Origin: Alicyclobacillus sendaiensis NBRC 100866
Lineage (GTDB): Bacteria > Bacillota > Bacilli > Alicyclobacillales > Alicyclobacillaceae
Length of the DNA: 64,000 nucleotides
Direction: 5' to 3'
Assembly: GCF_001552675.1 (NCBI RefSeq)
Contig: NZ_BCRQ01000008.1
Span: forward strand, 1 to 64,000
Within the stretch, counting starts at the first letter, position 1. The number at the start of each line of letters is the position of its first letter. Below, one piece after another: positions 16,518-24,655 of the stretch. The notes beneath the pieces are model-generated. The model had not been told where the DNA came from and searched no databases. It saw only the letters and a program-made list of their open reading frames with translations. The position numbers and the translations under genes were made by a program.

Positions 16518-16566
16518 TCCGATGCCTCCTGCCGGTGAATGGATACCGGCATTATATCACGCGCGT

Positions 16567-17352
16567 TTACAGCGCTGATAGGCGCAATGACCAAGATACG
16601 CGCTCGAGGTCGATCCCGCCGGCGCGCGTGCACACGTGCCGAAGCCGTGCCAAAAGGTCCTGGTCGCGCGTGGCGATGAGCAGCCGGTTTTGCGCGGTGA
16701 GCGGAACGCCCACGGGAAGATCCAGCAGCACCGGGAAGGCCGGGCGCATGGCGTCCAAAAAGCCTCTCACATGGGCGGATCGGTATCCGGACGCGATGAG
16801 ATTGTACACCACCGTGCCCCGACTGGACGTCACGCGAGCCAGACACGACGCCGTCTCCGGCGCAAGGCAGGGCTGATAGATGCTCTGCTTCAGATACGCG
16901 TCCACGAAAATGAGATCGTAGGTGGCCGCGTGTGGCGACGAGACAAACTGCACACCATCGCCAATCCAATAATCGGCCTCGCGGTGAGAAGGGGCCTGAA
17001 AAAACTCTATCCCCAGGGAAAGCACCGTCTCGTCGATCTCGACGCCATGAAGCGCCGCCTGTGGATGCAACCGGTGAACGTGGTGAAGGCTTGTCCCCGA
17101 CCCCACGCCGATCGCGAGGAACGCGCGGATGGGCTCATGTGCCTCGACGAGGGCCGTGAACGCGCGCTGGTAGGGAAAGACGGGGCGCTCGGGGCGGGCG
17201 AGATCGAGCGCCCCCTGCCAGCCACCGTCTCGGCCGAAACGCATCTGGCGAATGCCTTTGTCTTCGATGACCTCGATCCAACGATGAACCGTACCCGGTC
17301 CGGCGTACAAAAGCTTCGTACCCTTCATCCCCTGTCTTGCGCGAATGTCCAT
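16567..17352 (-). CDS. Spermidine-synthase-like methyltransferase-fold protein
   Basis: This is a 261-residue Rossmann-fold protein related to polyamine aminopropyltransferases. Seen are FPYQRAFTALVE (compare DExxYHE), FLAIGVGSGTSLHHVHR, HGVEIDETVLSLG, WIGDGVQFV and DLIFVDAYLK. The spermidine-synthase gatekeeping Asp appears as FVDAY, but substrate residues are altered, so the reaction is uncertain. ATG 17350-17352 has a TATAAT box only about 9 nt upstream. This start would be nearly leaderless; ATG 17328, with an adjacent AGGGG, is the alternative. Confidence 0.75.
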   Translation of the reverse strand: MDIRARQGMKGTKLLYAGPGTVHRWIEVIEDKGIRQMRFGRDGGWQGALDLARPERPVFPYQRAFTALVEAHEPIRAFLAIGVGSGTSLHHVHRLHPQAALHGVEIDETVLSLGIEFFQAPSHREADYWIGDGVQFVSSPHAATYDLIFVDAYLKQSIYQPCLAPETASCLARVTSSRGTVVYNLIASGYRSAHVRGFLDAMRPAFPVLLDLPVGVPLTAQNRLLIATRDQDLLARLRHVCTRAGGIDLERVSWSLRLSAL

Positions 17353-17392
17353 GCAGGCTATTATACTGCACGCGGCGCGCGTGGCGGAGCCA

Positions 17393-17527
17393 TCACGCCA
17401 TCGACATCGCCGGTCGGCGCCAGACGCGCGCGATCATCGGCCAGAAGGGGCGCACGAAGCCAAAGAACATCTGAAACATGCCAAAGTAGCGGAAGATTCG
17501 GGGCAGAAACGCCAGGATACTGAGCAC
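17393..17527 (-). CDS. Small hydrophobic-basic protein (44 aa)
   Basis: This 44-residue gene has a strong ribosome site (GGAGGGGGTG) before GTG 17525-17527. The product is rich in Phe, Met, Trp and Arg: MLSILAFLPRIFRYFGMFQ at the start, then FVRPFWPMIARVWRRP. It looks like an amphipathic or membrane-associated peptide. It begins 6 nt after the spoVAEA stop, so it is probably co-transcribed with spoVA in the forespore. I recognise no family. Function is unknown. Confidence 0.65.
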   Translation of the reverse strand: MLSILAFLPRIFRYFGMFQMFFGFVRPFWPMIARVWRRPAMSMA

Positions 17528-17533
17528 GTCGTC

Positions 17534-18205
17534 TCACCCCCTCCATCGCCTACTGGATTGTATGCCGCGGAGCGTGTGGCGTTGTGGGCGACGGTCCTCC
17601 GGCGTGAGATCACGCCGCCCCGCGCGCCAGGCGAGTTCCATGAGGACCCATTCGATGGCACACGTGGTGACGGGCGCGCCTCGGGCGGGCGCGTCGAGCC
17701 CGCCCATTTTCCCGATGTCTCCGATGCCCACGATGAGCGGCACATCCAAGCCGGATAGCGCGTCCACGGTGTCGCCGGCGACGAGGTACGAGCCCGTCTC
17801 ACGCCCTTCCTTATCCACGGCCCGCTCCACGCGGCGACCATTCCGATCCACGCTGAAATCGACGGGCGTGCCTCGCACACCCGACGTGTGCGACGCGACG
17901 GCCAGAATGGCGGCGATCTCGACGGAAGGATGCGCGGAGAGGACTCGCAGCGCGGACTCACCGCTGGCCTCAGCCGGATCGCCGTTGTCGTCGAGCATGA
18001 CGATGACCGGGTCGTGCGGCGCTTCCTGGACGCAGCGCACGAGTTCCACGCCGCTCATCCGCGTGGGATTCCCTCGGCTCTGCGCGACGAACGAACACCC
18101 CGTGCGCTTCGCGGCAAGGTCGAGTGCGCGAGCGGCCACGCGATCGCCGTCCGTAACGACAATCACGCGCCGGGTGTCCGACCTCGGATGGTTCAAGCGC
18201 GTCAC
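17534..18205 (-). CDS. spoVAEA: Stage V sporulation protein AEA
   Basis: This 223-residue soluble protein matches SpoVAEA. Family hallmarks are [51 protein letters not shown] and the late [12 protein letters not shown]. Known SpoVA proteins form the dipicolinate channel complex in the spore inner membrane; AEA is not essential in all species. The GTG at 18203-18205 overlaps the spoVAEB stop as GTGA. The last 30 residues are Arg-rich and beyond the usual family length. Confidence 0.9.
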   Translation of the reverse strand: MTRLNHPRSDTRRVIVVTDGDRVAARALDLAAKRTGCSFVAQSRGNPTRMSGVELVRCVQEAPHDPVIVMLDDNGDPAEASGESALRVLSAHPSVEIAAILAVASHTSGVRGTPVDFSVDRNGRRVERAVDKEGRETGSYLVAGDTVDALSGLDVPLIVGIGDIGKMGGLDAPARGAPVTTCAIEWVLMELAWRAGRRDLTPEDRRPQRHTLRGIQSSRRWRG

Positions 18206-18561
18206 CCCTTCGGTTTGGCGAACACGGCGGCCAGAAACGCAAACACGATGGCCGCCGAGATCCCCGCGCTCGTGACCTCGAAAATGCCGGTGATCACGCC
18301 AATCAGCCCGTGAACCTTCGCCTCGTGCAGGGCGCCGTGCACAAGCGCGTTGCCAAAGCTCGTGATGGGCACGGTCGCCCCCGCCCCGGCGAACTTGATG
18401 AGCGGGTCGTAGACGCCCAAACCATCCGCGATGGCACCAGCCACGACGAGCATGGACATGACGTGACCCGGCGTGAGTTTGGTGGTGTCCATGATCACCT
18501 GTCCGATGGCACAAATCGCGCCCCCCACGACGAACGCCCACAAGAATGTCCACGCCGACAT
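18202..18561 (-). CDS. spoVAEB: Stage V sporulation protein AEB
   Basis: This 119-residue integral membrane protein has three to four hydrophobic segments. [21 protein letters not shown] and [19 protein letters not shown] are the SpoVAC/AE family core, which forms the membrane part of the DPA channel. It resembles SpoVAC in the same operon (shared [11 protein letters not shown] and AQWAGAGSAVPVT patterns). ATG 18559-18561 follows GGGGGG. The next gene starts in the overlapping GTGA. Confidence 0.92.
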   Translation of the reverse strand: MSAWTFLWAFVVGGAICAIGQVIMDTTKLTPGHVMSMLVVAGAIADGLGVYDPLIKFAGAGATVPITSFGNALVHGALHEAKVHGLIGVITGIFEVTSAGISAAIVFAFLAAVFAKPKG

Positions 18562-18562
18562 G

Positions 18563-19588
18563 TCAATCCCCCCGTTCGAATGCGATGGCGTGCGAGATGG
18601 ATGGAATCGTGTCCCCTTGCTGAGCGCTCACCTGTGACAGAAGCGCTCCAGTGGCACACACCAACAGCCGGTGAAGACGTCCGCGCTTCATCTCCCGAAA
18701 CAGGTGACCGAACGTGACCAGGGTGCTGCACGCTGCGCCGCTGCCGCCTGAAAAGACCTCCGGTTGATGCTCGTCATAGATCATCGCGCCACAATCGTTC
18801 ACCCGCTCCTCGACAGCAGCCGGGGACGCCACCCCGTGCTCAACGAGCAGGTTGCGCAAGATGCGAAGCCCGACGCGGCCGAGATCGCCTGTCACGACGA
18901 GATCGTAGTCGTCCAGAGAACGGCCCGTGTCCGCGAGGTGCTGCCTTAGGGTGTCAAACGCCGCCGGCGCCATCGCCGCGCCCATTTCCCACGGCGACTT
19001 GACACCGAAATCGGCGATTTCTCCGATGGTCGCGTGCGTGACTTGCCATGGTCCACGACCTCGCGCGAGGACGGCCGCACCGGCCCCAGTGACGGTGCGC
19101 TGGGCCGTCGGCGGGCGCTGAACGCCGTACTCCGTGGGATATCGGAACTGGCGCTCGGCGGTGCTTGTGTGACTCGACGTGCCCACCAGGACGACGTCGG
19201 CAAACCCGGTCGCCACCGCCAGGCTGGCCACGGCCAATCCCTCACAGAGGGAGGCGCAAGCGCTGTACACGCCGAGCATTGGCCTGGCCAGAGGCCGAAG
19301 TCCCATGTAGAACGACGTGAGTTGTGCGTTGAGATCCCCGCCAACGACGAGATCGACATCGTTCGCACGGATGGCCGCTTTTTCACACGCGATCTCAGCG
19401 GCGCGGCGAAACATTGTCTGCTCCGCCCGTTCCCAGGTGTCTTGGCCAACGCGATCGTCATTCAAGGAGAGGTCGAAGCTGTCCGAGAGCGGGCCTTGCG
19501 CCTCCAAGGTGCCGGCGACGGTCGAGGTGGCGATGACCGCCACCTGGCGTTCGCCCAAGTCCCACGTGGAACGCCCCAGCCTGGCCAT
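18563..19588 (-). CDS. spoVAD: Stage V sporulation protein AD
   Basis: This is a 341-residue thiolase-fold protein that binds dipicolinic acid in Bacillus. Typical signatures are [39 protein letters not shown] and [12 protein letters not shown] near the end. It is a soluble, membrane-associated component of the SpoVA channel. The start is ATG 19586-19588. It sits between spoVAC and spoVAEB with short spacers of 15 and 1 nt. Confidence 0.95.
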   Translation of the reverse strand: MARLGRSTWDLGERQVAVIATSTVAGTLEAQGPLSDSFDLSLNDDRVGQDTWERAEQTMFRRAAEIACEKAAIRANDVDLVVGGDLNAQLTSFYMGLRPLARPMLGVYSACASLCEGLAVASLAVATGFADVVLVGTSSHTSTAERQFRYPTEYGVQRPPTAQRTVTGAGAAVLARGRGPWQVTHATIGEIADFGVKSPWEMGAAMAPAAFDTLRQHLADTGRSLDDYDLVVTGDLGRVGLRILRNLLVEHGVASPAAVEERVNDCGAMIYDEHQPEVFSGGSGAACSTLVTFGHLFREMKRGRLHRLLVCATGALLSQVSAQQGDTIPSISHAIAFERGD

Positions 19589-19603
19589 GCCTCATCGTCC
19601 CTT

Positions 19604-20062
19604 CTAGAGGTGCTCCACCACGTAACGGATGAGCGCGATAAAGAACGCGCTGACGACGCCGTACACGATGACGGGTCCCGAGACCTTGAACATGTTGCCC
19701 CCGATCCCCGCGACAAATCCTTCGCTGCGGTGTTCCATCGCGGCAGACGTCATGGTGTTGGAAAAACCAGTAACAGGAACGGCCGAACCCGCTCCGGCCC
19801 ACTGGGCAAACCGATCGTATACCCCGATGGCGGTAAAGATGGCAGCGAGCAGGATCAGCACGGCCACCGTCGGATTTCCAGCCTCGGCCGGCTTGAAGCC
19901 CCCATACCGCACGAACAGCGCTTGGATGACCTGGCCAAGTTCGCAGATGAGCCCGCCGACGACGAAGGCTCTCGCCGTGTTTCGGACCACCGGCCGTCCC
20001 GGGGTCAGGCGACGCGCAAGAGCCTGATATCGGGCTCGTTCCTCAGGCGTGGCGATTGGCAT
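19604..20062 (-). CDS. spoVAC: Stage V sporulation protein AC
   Basis: This 152-residue membrane protein starts the spoVA operon here. It has about four hydrophobic segments, with FVVGGLICELGQVIQALFVRYGG and WAGAGSAVPVTGFSNTMTS. Known SpoVAC acts as a mechanosensitive channel for DPA release. ATG 20060-20062 is chosen behind GGGGGGATT; another ATG eight codons upstream lacks a ribosome site. spoVAA and spoVAB are absent upstream; a terminator and sigF lie there instead. A sigma-G-type -10 CATGTTA is visible upstream, but no good -35. Confidence 0.93.
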   Translation of the reverse strand: MPIATPEERARYQALARRLTPGRPVVRNTARAFVVGGLICELGQVIQALFVRYGGFKPAEAGNPTVAVLILLAAIFTAIGVYDRFAQWAGAGSAVPVTGFSNTMTSAAMEHRSEGFVAGIGGNMFKVSGPVIVYGVVSAFFIALIRYVVEHL

Positions 20063-20111
20063 ACAAATCCCCCCATCTGTTCTCATCTACGTAACATGCC
20101 CCAAAGGCACG

Positions 20112-20133
20112 AAAAAAGCCGCCGTTAGGCGGC
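20112..20133 (-). terminator. Terminator of the spoIIA-sigF operon
   Basis: On the minus strand the 6-bp stem GCCGCC/GGCGGC with loop TAAC is followed directly by TTTTTT. It lies 22 nt after the sigF stop codon and separates that operon from spoVA. Confidence 0.85.
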
Positions 20134-20154
20134 GTCAAGGTTTTCCATGTTCCA

Positions 20155-20925
20155 TCATTCTAATTCCTGGCGAATTTGCTGAAGGATTCGCTTTTCCAAA
20201 CGCGACACCTGTACCTGAGAAATGCCCAGGACGCGAGCCACATCACTCTGCGTTTTATCGCGGAAGAACCGCATGTACACAATAAAACGCTCGCGTTCGG
20301 GAAGTCGCCCGATGATCTCGTGCAACTCCACTTTGTCGAACTTGCCCTCGGTCTCCTCGTCCGCAATTTGATCCATCAGATAGATGGGATCGCCATCGTT
20401 TTCGTACACCGTCTCGTGAATGGACGCCGGCGCGCGAAGGGCCTCTTGGGCAAAGACGATTTCCGACGGCTCCATGCCCATGGCCTCGGCAATTTCCGTG
20501 ATATGGGGCTGGCGCCCGAGTTCCTTGGCCAACCGATCTCGAACGTGGCGAATTTGCTTCGCCGTCTCCTTGAGGCTTCGGCTGACCTTGACCGTGCTGT
20601 CGTCCCTCAAGAACCGCTGGATCTCGCCGATGATCATCGGGACAGCATAGGTGGAGAACTTGACGTCGTAAGACAGGTCGAACTTGTCGACGGCCTTCAT
20701 CAAGCCAATGCACCCAATTTGGAAGAGATCTTCCGCATCATAACCGCGCCCCAGGAATCGCTGAACCACGGCCCACACGAGGCGCTGATTGTGGACGATG
20801 AGCCGCTCCCTCGCTTCCGCGTCGCCGCGATGGCTTCGCTCCAGAAGCTCCCGGACCTCTTCGTCGGAAAGTTTCTCATACTCATTCACATGGTGTGGAA
20901 CGGGACGCTCCTTTGCCTGATCCAC
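20155..20925 (-). CDS. sigF: Forespore sigma factor SigF
   Basis: This is a 256-residue sigma-70 factor. Region 2 carries NQRLVWAVVQRFLGRGYDAEDLFQIGCIGLMKAVDKFD and the -10-contacting FSTYAVPMIIGEIQRFLRDD. Region 3 includes REIAEAMGM-like HITEIAEAMGMEPSEI, and region 4 has the helix-turn-helix QSDVARVLGISQVQVSRLE. It is the first compartment-specific sigma factor. It is kept inactive by SpoIIAB, encoded just upstream. The GTG at 20923-20925 follows AAGGGGGGG. Confidence 0.97.
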   Translation of the reverse strand: MDQAKERPVPHHVNEYEKLSDEEVRELLERSHRGDAEARERLIVHNQRLVWAVVQRFLGRGYDAEDLFQIGCIGLMKAVDKFDLSYDVKFSTYAVPMIIGEIQRFLRDDSTVKVSRSLKETAKQIRHVRDRLAKELGRQPHITEIAEAMGMEPSEIVFAQEALRAPASIHETVYENDGDPIYLMDQIADEETEGKFDKVELHEIIGRLPERERFIVYMRFFRDKTQSDVARVLGISQVQVSRLEKRILQQIRQELE

Positions 20926-20938
20926 GTGCGACCCCCCC

Positions 20939-21409
20939 TTACATCACGTCAGGGGCAGTGCGGAACGTCTTGATGAGCGTGACGCGCGTTCCTTCTCCTG
21001 GCTTTGACTCGATCTCGAGCTTATCGACAAACGTCTCCATGATGGTCATGCCCATGCCCGACCGCTCGAGCTCGGGGCGGGACGTGTACATCGGCTGTTT
21101 GGCGAGATCCACGTCGGGAATGCCCACGCCCCGGTCCTCGACGGTCACGTGCACCCGATTCCCGTACAGGGCGCACTCCACGACCACTTCGCCGATCTCG
21201 TCCGGGTACCCGTGGATGATGGCGTTGGTCACGGCTTCCGACACCGCCGTCTTCAGTTCCGTCAGCTCTTCCATCGTCGGATCGAGGGGCGCCACAAACG
21301 AAGCGACCGCCACGCGAGCCAGCGACTCGTTCTCCGACCGGCTCGGAAACACAAGGCGCAGATAGTTGTCCACGCGCACGTCTTCGGCCACGCGTTCCAC
21401 CGCGATCAC
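20939..21409 (-). CDS. spoIIAB: Anti-sigma-F factor SpoIIAB
   Basis: This GHKL-fold serine kinase binds SigF and phosphorylates SpoIIAA. Motifs are SEAVTNAIIHGY (N box), VEDRGVGIPD (G1) and RSGMGMTIMETFVD (G2). The GTG at 21407-21409 overlaps the spoIIAA stop as GTGA and gives 156 residues. B. subtilis SpoIIAB starts about 12 residues later, and a GTG at 21371-21373 would match that, but it has no ribosome site. The coupled start is preferred. Confidence 0.95.
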   Translation of the reverse strand: MIAVERVAEDVRVDNYLRLVFPSRSENESLARVAVASFVAPLDPTMEELTELKTAVSEAVTNAIIHGYPDEIGEVVVECALYGNRVHVTVEDRGVGIPDVDLAKQPMYTSRPELERSGMGMTIMETFVDKLEIESKPGEGTRVTLIKTFRTAPDVM

Positions 21410-21750
21410 GCTCCCAGGATGGCTGCCACCGCAGCTTCTTCAGAGTCGTAGACGGGAATCACCTTCAGCAATCCGGACATTTCGAACAGCCGTCTCAACG
21501 TCGGATTGACTTCACACAGCGCCATCTTGCCTCCGTGCTCGGAGACCGTGCGATATCGGCCCAAAATCAGCCCGAGGCCCGAACTGTCCATAAAGTCGAT
21601 GTTGCGAAACGACATGACCAGGCCCCGGTATCCGTGTTCTGCCAGCTGTTGTTCGATGCGGTCTCTGATTTGCTCCACCGCGTGGTGGTCGAGCTCTCCC
21701 TTCAGCTCGATGACCACAATCCCTCGCTCCAATTTGGTCTCGACGGACAC
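21406..21750 (-). CDS. spoIIAA: Anti-anti-sigma factor SpoIIAA
   Basis: This 114-residue STAS-domain protein releases SigF by binding SpoIIAB. The phosphorylatable Ser is in FRNIDFMDSSGLGLILG, near residue 58-59, as in B. subtilis Ser58. The GTG at 21748-21750 follows AGAGGGGATG. It is the first gene of the spoIIAA-spoIIAB-sigF operon. The operon has its own sigma-H-like promoter and Spo0A box directly upstream. Confidence 0.96.
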   Translation of the reverse strand: MSVETKLERGIVVIELKGELDHHAVEQIRDRIEQQLAEHGYRGLVMSFRNIDFMDSSGLGLILGRYRTVSEHGGKMALCEVNPTLRRLFEMSGLLKVIPVYDSEEAAVAAILGA

Positions 21751-21784
21751 CTTGCATCCCCTCTCCTTATGCGGTCTGGTCAAG

Positions 21785-21814
21785 AAATTCACGGCCTAAA
21801 CGGGGAATTCCTGC
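21785..21814 (-). promoter_or_regulatory. Candidate sigma-H promoter of spoIIA
   Basis: On the minus strand, -35 GCAGGAATT is a perfect match to RNAGGAWWW. After a 12-nt spacer comes -10 CGTGAATTT, against RNNGAATWW. Only the first -10 base differs. It ends 34 nt upstream of the spoIIAA start. B. subtilis spoIIA is known to need sigma-H and Spo0A~P. Confidence 0.7.
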
Positions 21815-21846
21815 CCATTGACAAAAGTAGTGGTGAATCTACTGAA

Positions 21847-21853
21847 TTCGACA
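21847..21853 (-). promoter_or_regulatory. Spo0A box upstream of spoIIA
   Basis: TGTCGAA, a perfect 0A box, stands on the minus strand 32 nt upstream of the sigma-H -35. It also lies just upstream of the plus-strand promoter for the XRE-TPR gene. Spo0A could therefore act on both genes. Confidence 0.6.
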
Positions 21854-21861
21854 TCCAAGCG

Positions 21862-21891
21862 ATGACGCGCGAATGTCTCTGGCGGTACAAT
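21862..21891 (+). promoter_or_regulatory. Candidate sigma-A promoter of the XRE-TPR gene
   Basis: ATGACG (21862-21867) and TACAAT (21886-21891) are separated by 18 nt. It ends 26 nt upstream of the ATG at 21918. The Spo0A box at 21847-21853 lies just upstream. Confidence 0.45.
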
Positions 21892-21917
21892 GGAAAGGAG
21901 AAGATAGGAGGCGAAGT

Positions 21918-23246
21918 ATGGAGACGCTCGGTCAAAAGATCCGCGCGCTTCGCAAGGCGAAAGGTATGACCCAGTCCGAGCTCGCTCGCGGACTCGCGAC
22001 GGCCAGCATGATCAGCCAGATCGAATCCGACAGGACGATGCCGTCCGCGCAACTGTTGGCACAGATCGCAGAGCGCCTCGAGGTCGATGTCTCCGAGTTC
22101 CAGCGAGAGCTCGCGGGCTCCTCGGAGGAAGCGCACACCTACCGCCGCGCCAAGCAGCTTGCAGAGCAAGGTCAATACGAGGAGGCCATTCGGCACTTTC
22201 TCTCGCTCTCCTGGCCGCTCCACTCGCAGTTTCGCCCCGAACTCGTCTTTCAGGATATGGGCGACTGTTATCTGAAGGCCGGCGATTACGAACAGGCCGC
22301 TCGGCTTTACGACGCGCTGGTGTTCGCCGGGTTCGCGCGCGGCGACATGTCGAGCGTCGTACGGGGTTACTATTACGGCGCACTCGCGCGGCGCCGGTTG
22401 CAACGAGATGAGGAGGCCATCCTGTACCTGCAGCGCGCGCGCCAGGCGCTTGCAGCATCCGGACTTCAGATGCCCCTTCGCCTGAAGATCGAGATGACCC
22501 TCGCGCGGCTTCTGCTTCAATATGGTCCCATGGAGCAGGCCAGAGCCCTCTACGAAGGGATCCTCGCCCGCGATGCGGAACCGATGTCCGCCGTCGATCG
22601 CGCCCATGCCCACCACGGGCTCGCGTGTGCAGCGGCGGCCCTCGGCGACTACGGTGCGGCTGTGCACCATGCGCGGCGCGCCATCGAACTGCACGAGGAC
22701 GCCGGCAACAAGGCTTTGGCGATGCGCTGTCGCATCAATCTGGGGGCGTTCTTGCGACTCGGCGGAGACGCCGCGGGCGCCCTGTCCCATCTCGCGGATC
22801 TCGAGCATCGGGTCAGCCCTCGCGACGAAGTGCTCAAGGTCGCGCTGGATCACGAATTGGCGCTCACGTATGAGGCGCTTCAACGACCCGCCGAGGCCGT
22901 GGCGCGCGTGTCTCAGGCGCTTTCGACGACCCGCGTGGCCCCCGAAATCCGCGCCCAACTTCACCTGCTCGCGGCCGCGCTGAGCCTCAAGTTGGGCGAT
23001 CTCGACCGGGCCGAGGCGGAACTTCAGGCCCTGGACCGGCTTGTCGACGAGCGCCCTGACGTTGCGCCGCCAGGCTATCTACACCTCAAGGCCGAAGTAT
23101 ACCTGTGCAAGGGGAACACCTCGGAGATCCTCGAGCTCTGCGAGGAGGCGGTCGCGCGGGCGGCTCAGTGCGCGCGCGAACCAGCATGGAGCCTGCCGGA
23201 TCGGTTCTGGGTCGTTCCGCGACCGAACACATTTCCCAGCCAATAA
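21918..23246 (+). CDS. XRE-TPR regulator inserted between dacF and spoIIA
   Basis: This is a 442-residue protein. An N-terminal Cro/C1 helix-turn-helix (about 4-58; MTQSELARGLATASMISQIESDR) is joined to about nine TPR-like helical repeats (from about 75 to 425), such as YRRAKQLAEQGQYEEAIRHF and AARLYDALVFAG. This architecture resembles the RRNPP peptide-sensing regulators (PlcR, NprR, Rgg) and BTAD-like TPR regulators. No signalling-peptide gene is evident downstream. ATG 21918 follows ATAGGAGGC. In B. subtilis dacF is directly upstream of and co-transcribed with spoIIA; here this divergent gene separates them. Confidence 0.85.
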   Translation: METLGQKIRALRKAKGMTQSELARGLATASMISQIESDRTMPSAQLLAQIAERLEVDVSEFQRELAGSSEEAHTYRRAKQLAEQGQYEEAIRHFLSLSWPLHSQFRPELVFQDMGDCYLKAGDYEQAARLYDALVFAGFARGDMSSVVRGYYYGALARRRLQRDEEAILYLQRARQALAASGLQMPLRLKIEMTLARLLLQYGPMEQARALYEGILARDAEPMSAVDRAHAHHGLACAAAALGDYGAAVHHARRAIELHEDAGNKALAMRCRINLGAFLRLGGDAAGALSHLADLEHRVSPRDEVLKVALDHELALTYEALQRPAEAVARVSQALSTTRVAPEIRAQLHLLAAALSLKLGDLDRAEAELQALDRLVDERPDVAPPGYLHLKAEVYLCKGNTSEILELCEEAVARAAQCAREPAWSLPDRFWVVPRPNTFPSQ

Positions 23247-23294
23247 AAAAAAGCGCGCCCAATCGACATGGTTCGCGCCGCCTGGGGCGGCGCG
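23245..23294 (-). terminator. Terminator of dacF
   Basis: Read on the minus strand, a perfect 9-bp stem (CGCGCCGCC with GGCGGCGCG, 3-nt loop) is followed after 21 nt by a run of eight T. An alternative fold pairs GGGCGCGC, immediately before the T run, with GCGCcGCCC, giving a conventional terminator. The T run overlaps the stop codon region of the convergent gene. Confidence 0.6.
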
Positions 23295-23319
23295 TCCCGA
23301 TCGGCGCTCGAAGGCGTGT

Positions 23320-24564
23320 TCAACGTGCTTGCCCGAAGGTAATGACTTTCTTCACCGTCTTGCCGAGACTTTGGAAGAATGTGGCCTTCGGCACGTCGTC
23401 CTTCGCGACCAGCGGCACATTCGCCACCACCTGGCCAGCGGATTTCACGAGAACCCGTCCCACCACCTGGCCACGGGACACCGGGGCTTTCAGCGTCATC
23501 CACTGGACCTCCGTCGTGTACGCAGTATGGCTGGAACGCTCGGTGACAAACGCGACGGGCTCGGCCGTCACCGCATCGACGCGATCGCGCGTGCCGCGTT
23601 TGACCGCGACCTGTCCGACCACGTGGCCGCGGGGATACACCTGAACCGACTTATAATGCGCAAACGCGTAATTCAGCATTGCCGCAATCTCGGCATTTCG
23701 CACCGTGGGTCTCGGCTCGCCCATCACCACGGCGATCACGCGAAAACCATCGCGCTTCGCTGTGGCCGACAGGCAGTACTTCGCCTCTTGAGTGTAACCC
23801 GTCTTGAGCCCGTCGACGCCGTCGTAAAAGCGGACGAGCTTGTTGGTGTTCACCAGCCAAAGCGGATGATCCGTGTCCTTGCGCAGGTAATCGCTGTACA
23901 CGGACGTGAAGGCTGTGACCTCGGGGTGCATCAAAAGCGCTCTCGACATGACCGCGATGTCGTGCGCGCTGGAGTAATGGTTGGGAGCCGGAAGCCCGTT
24001 GCAGTTCGCGAAGTGCGTATCGGTGAGCCCGAGTTCCTTCGCGCGCTGGTTCATGCGCGCAACGAACGCCTCCTCGCTTCCGTCCAGGTGCTCGGCCATG
24101 GCCACACAGGCGTCGTTGGCCGAGGCGATGGCGATGCCCTTCACGAGATCCCGCACGGTCATCGTCTCGCCGGGTTCGAGAAAGATCTGCGAACCGCCCA
24201 TGCTCGCGGCTCGCTCGCTCGCCTGGACGCGATCAGTCCACTTCAGCTTGCCGCTGTCAATGGCTTCAAAAATGAGAAGCAGCGTCATGATCTTCGTGAT
24301 GCTCGCCATGGGCAGCCGCTCATGAGCGTTTTTCGCGTAGAGCACCTTTCCGGTCGCAAAATCCATCAGGATTGCGGATTTCGCCTGTTTGGCGAGATCG
24401 ACGCTCGTGACAGGCGCGGATTGCGCCGATCCGACGTCCCCTGCCTCGCGAGTTTGAACGACTGCGGGCGCTCTGGCCGCGAGGGCAATCTCGGGCGCGG
24501 CGCTCGCCGCGAGGAGACACAGAGCGGAAACGCCGAGCCCGAGGGCGAACGAATGCCGCTTCAT
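23320..24564 (-). CDS. dacF: D-alanyl-D-alanine carboxypeptidase DacF
   Basis: This is a secreted or membrane-tethered class C low-molecular-weight PBP of 414 residues. A signal peptide spans about 1-30. The active-site SxxK is in MASITKI, SxN in IASANDA and KTG in GLKTGYT. A C-terminal beta domain with a final amphipathic helix (FQSLGKTVKKVITF) is present. Known DacF modifies spore peptidoglycan in the forespore. ATG 24562-24564 follows GAGAGGAGG. Synteny with spoIIA identifies it as DacF and not DacA. Here it has its own transcription unit. Confidence 0.92.
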   Translation of the reverse strand: MKRHSFALGLGVSALCLLAASAAPEIALAARAPAVVQTREAGDVGSAQSAPVTSVDLAKQAKSAILMDFATGKVLYAKNAHERLPMASITKIMTLLLIFEAIDSGKLKWTDRVQASERAASMGGSQIFLEPGETMTVRDLVKGIAIASANDACVAMAEHLDGSEEAFVARMNQRAKELGLTDTHFANCNGLPAPNHYSSAHDIAVMSRALLMHPEVTAFTSVYSDYLRKDTDHPLWLVNTNKLVRFYDGVDGLKTGYTQEAKYCLSATAKRDGFRVIAVVMGEPRPTVRNAEIAAMLNYAFAHYKSVQVYPRGHVVGQVAVKRGTRDRVDAVTAEPVAFVTERSSHTAYTTEVQWMTLKAPVSRGQVVGRVLVKSAGQVVANVPLVAKDDVPKATFFQSLGKTVKKVITFGQAR

Positions 24565-24608
24565 CCTGCAACCTCCTCTCTCGGAGTCCACCGATTCGAA
24601 ATCGGCGT

Positions 24609-24638
24609 TAGTGTGTGCAAGACGAAGCGGCACTACAC
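24609..24638 (-). promoter_or_regulatory. Candidate forespore promoter of dacF
   Basis: On the minus strand, GTGTA (24634-24638) is followed by a 15-nt spacer and GCACACACTA, close to the sigma-F pattern GYWTA-N15-GGNRANANTW. The layout CGTGTA-N18-CACACTA equals that found at ytfIJ. B. subtilis dacF is sigma-F-dependent. Confidence 0.45.
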
Positions 24639-24655
24639 GCGCGGGGGAGATAGGG

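Noticed and set aside
20070-20110. Sigma-G promoter for spoVAC (CATGTTA)
   Set aside because: The -10 fits but the -35 region falls in the terminator T run with no matching hexamer.
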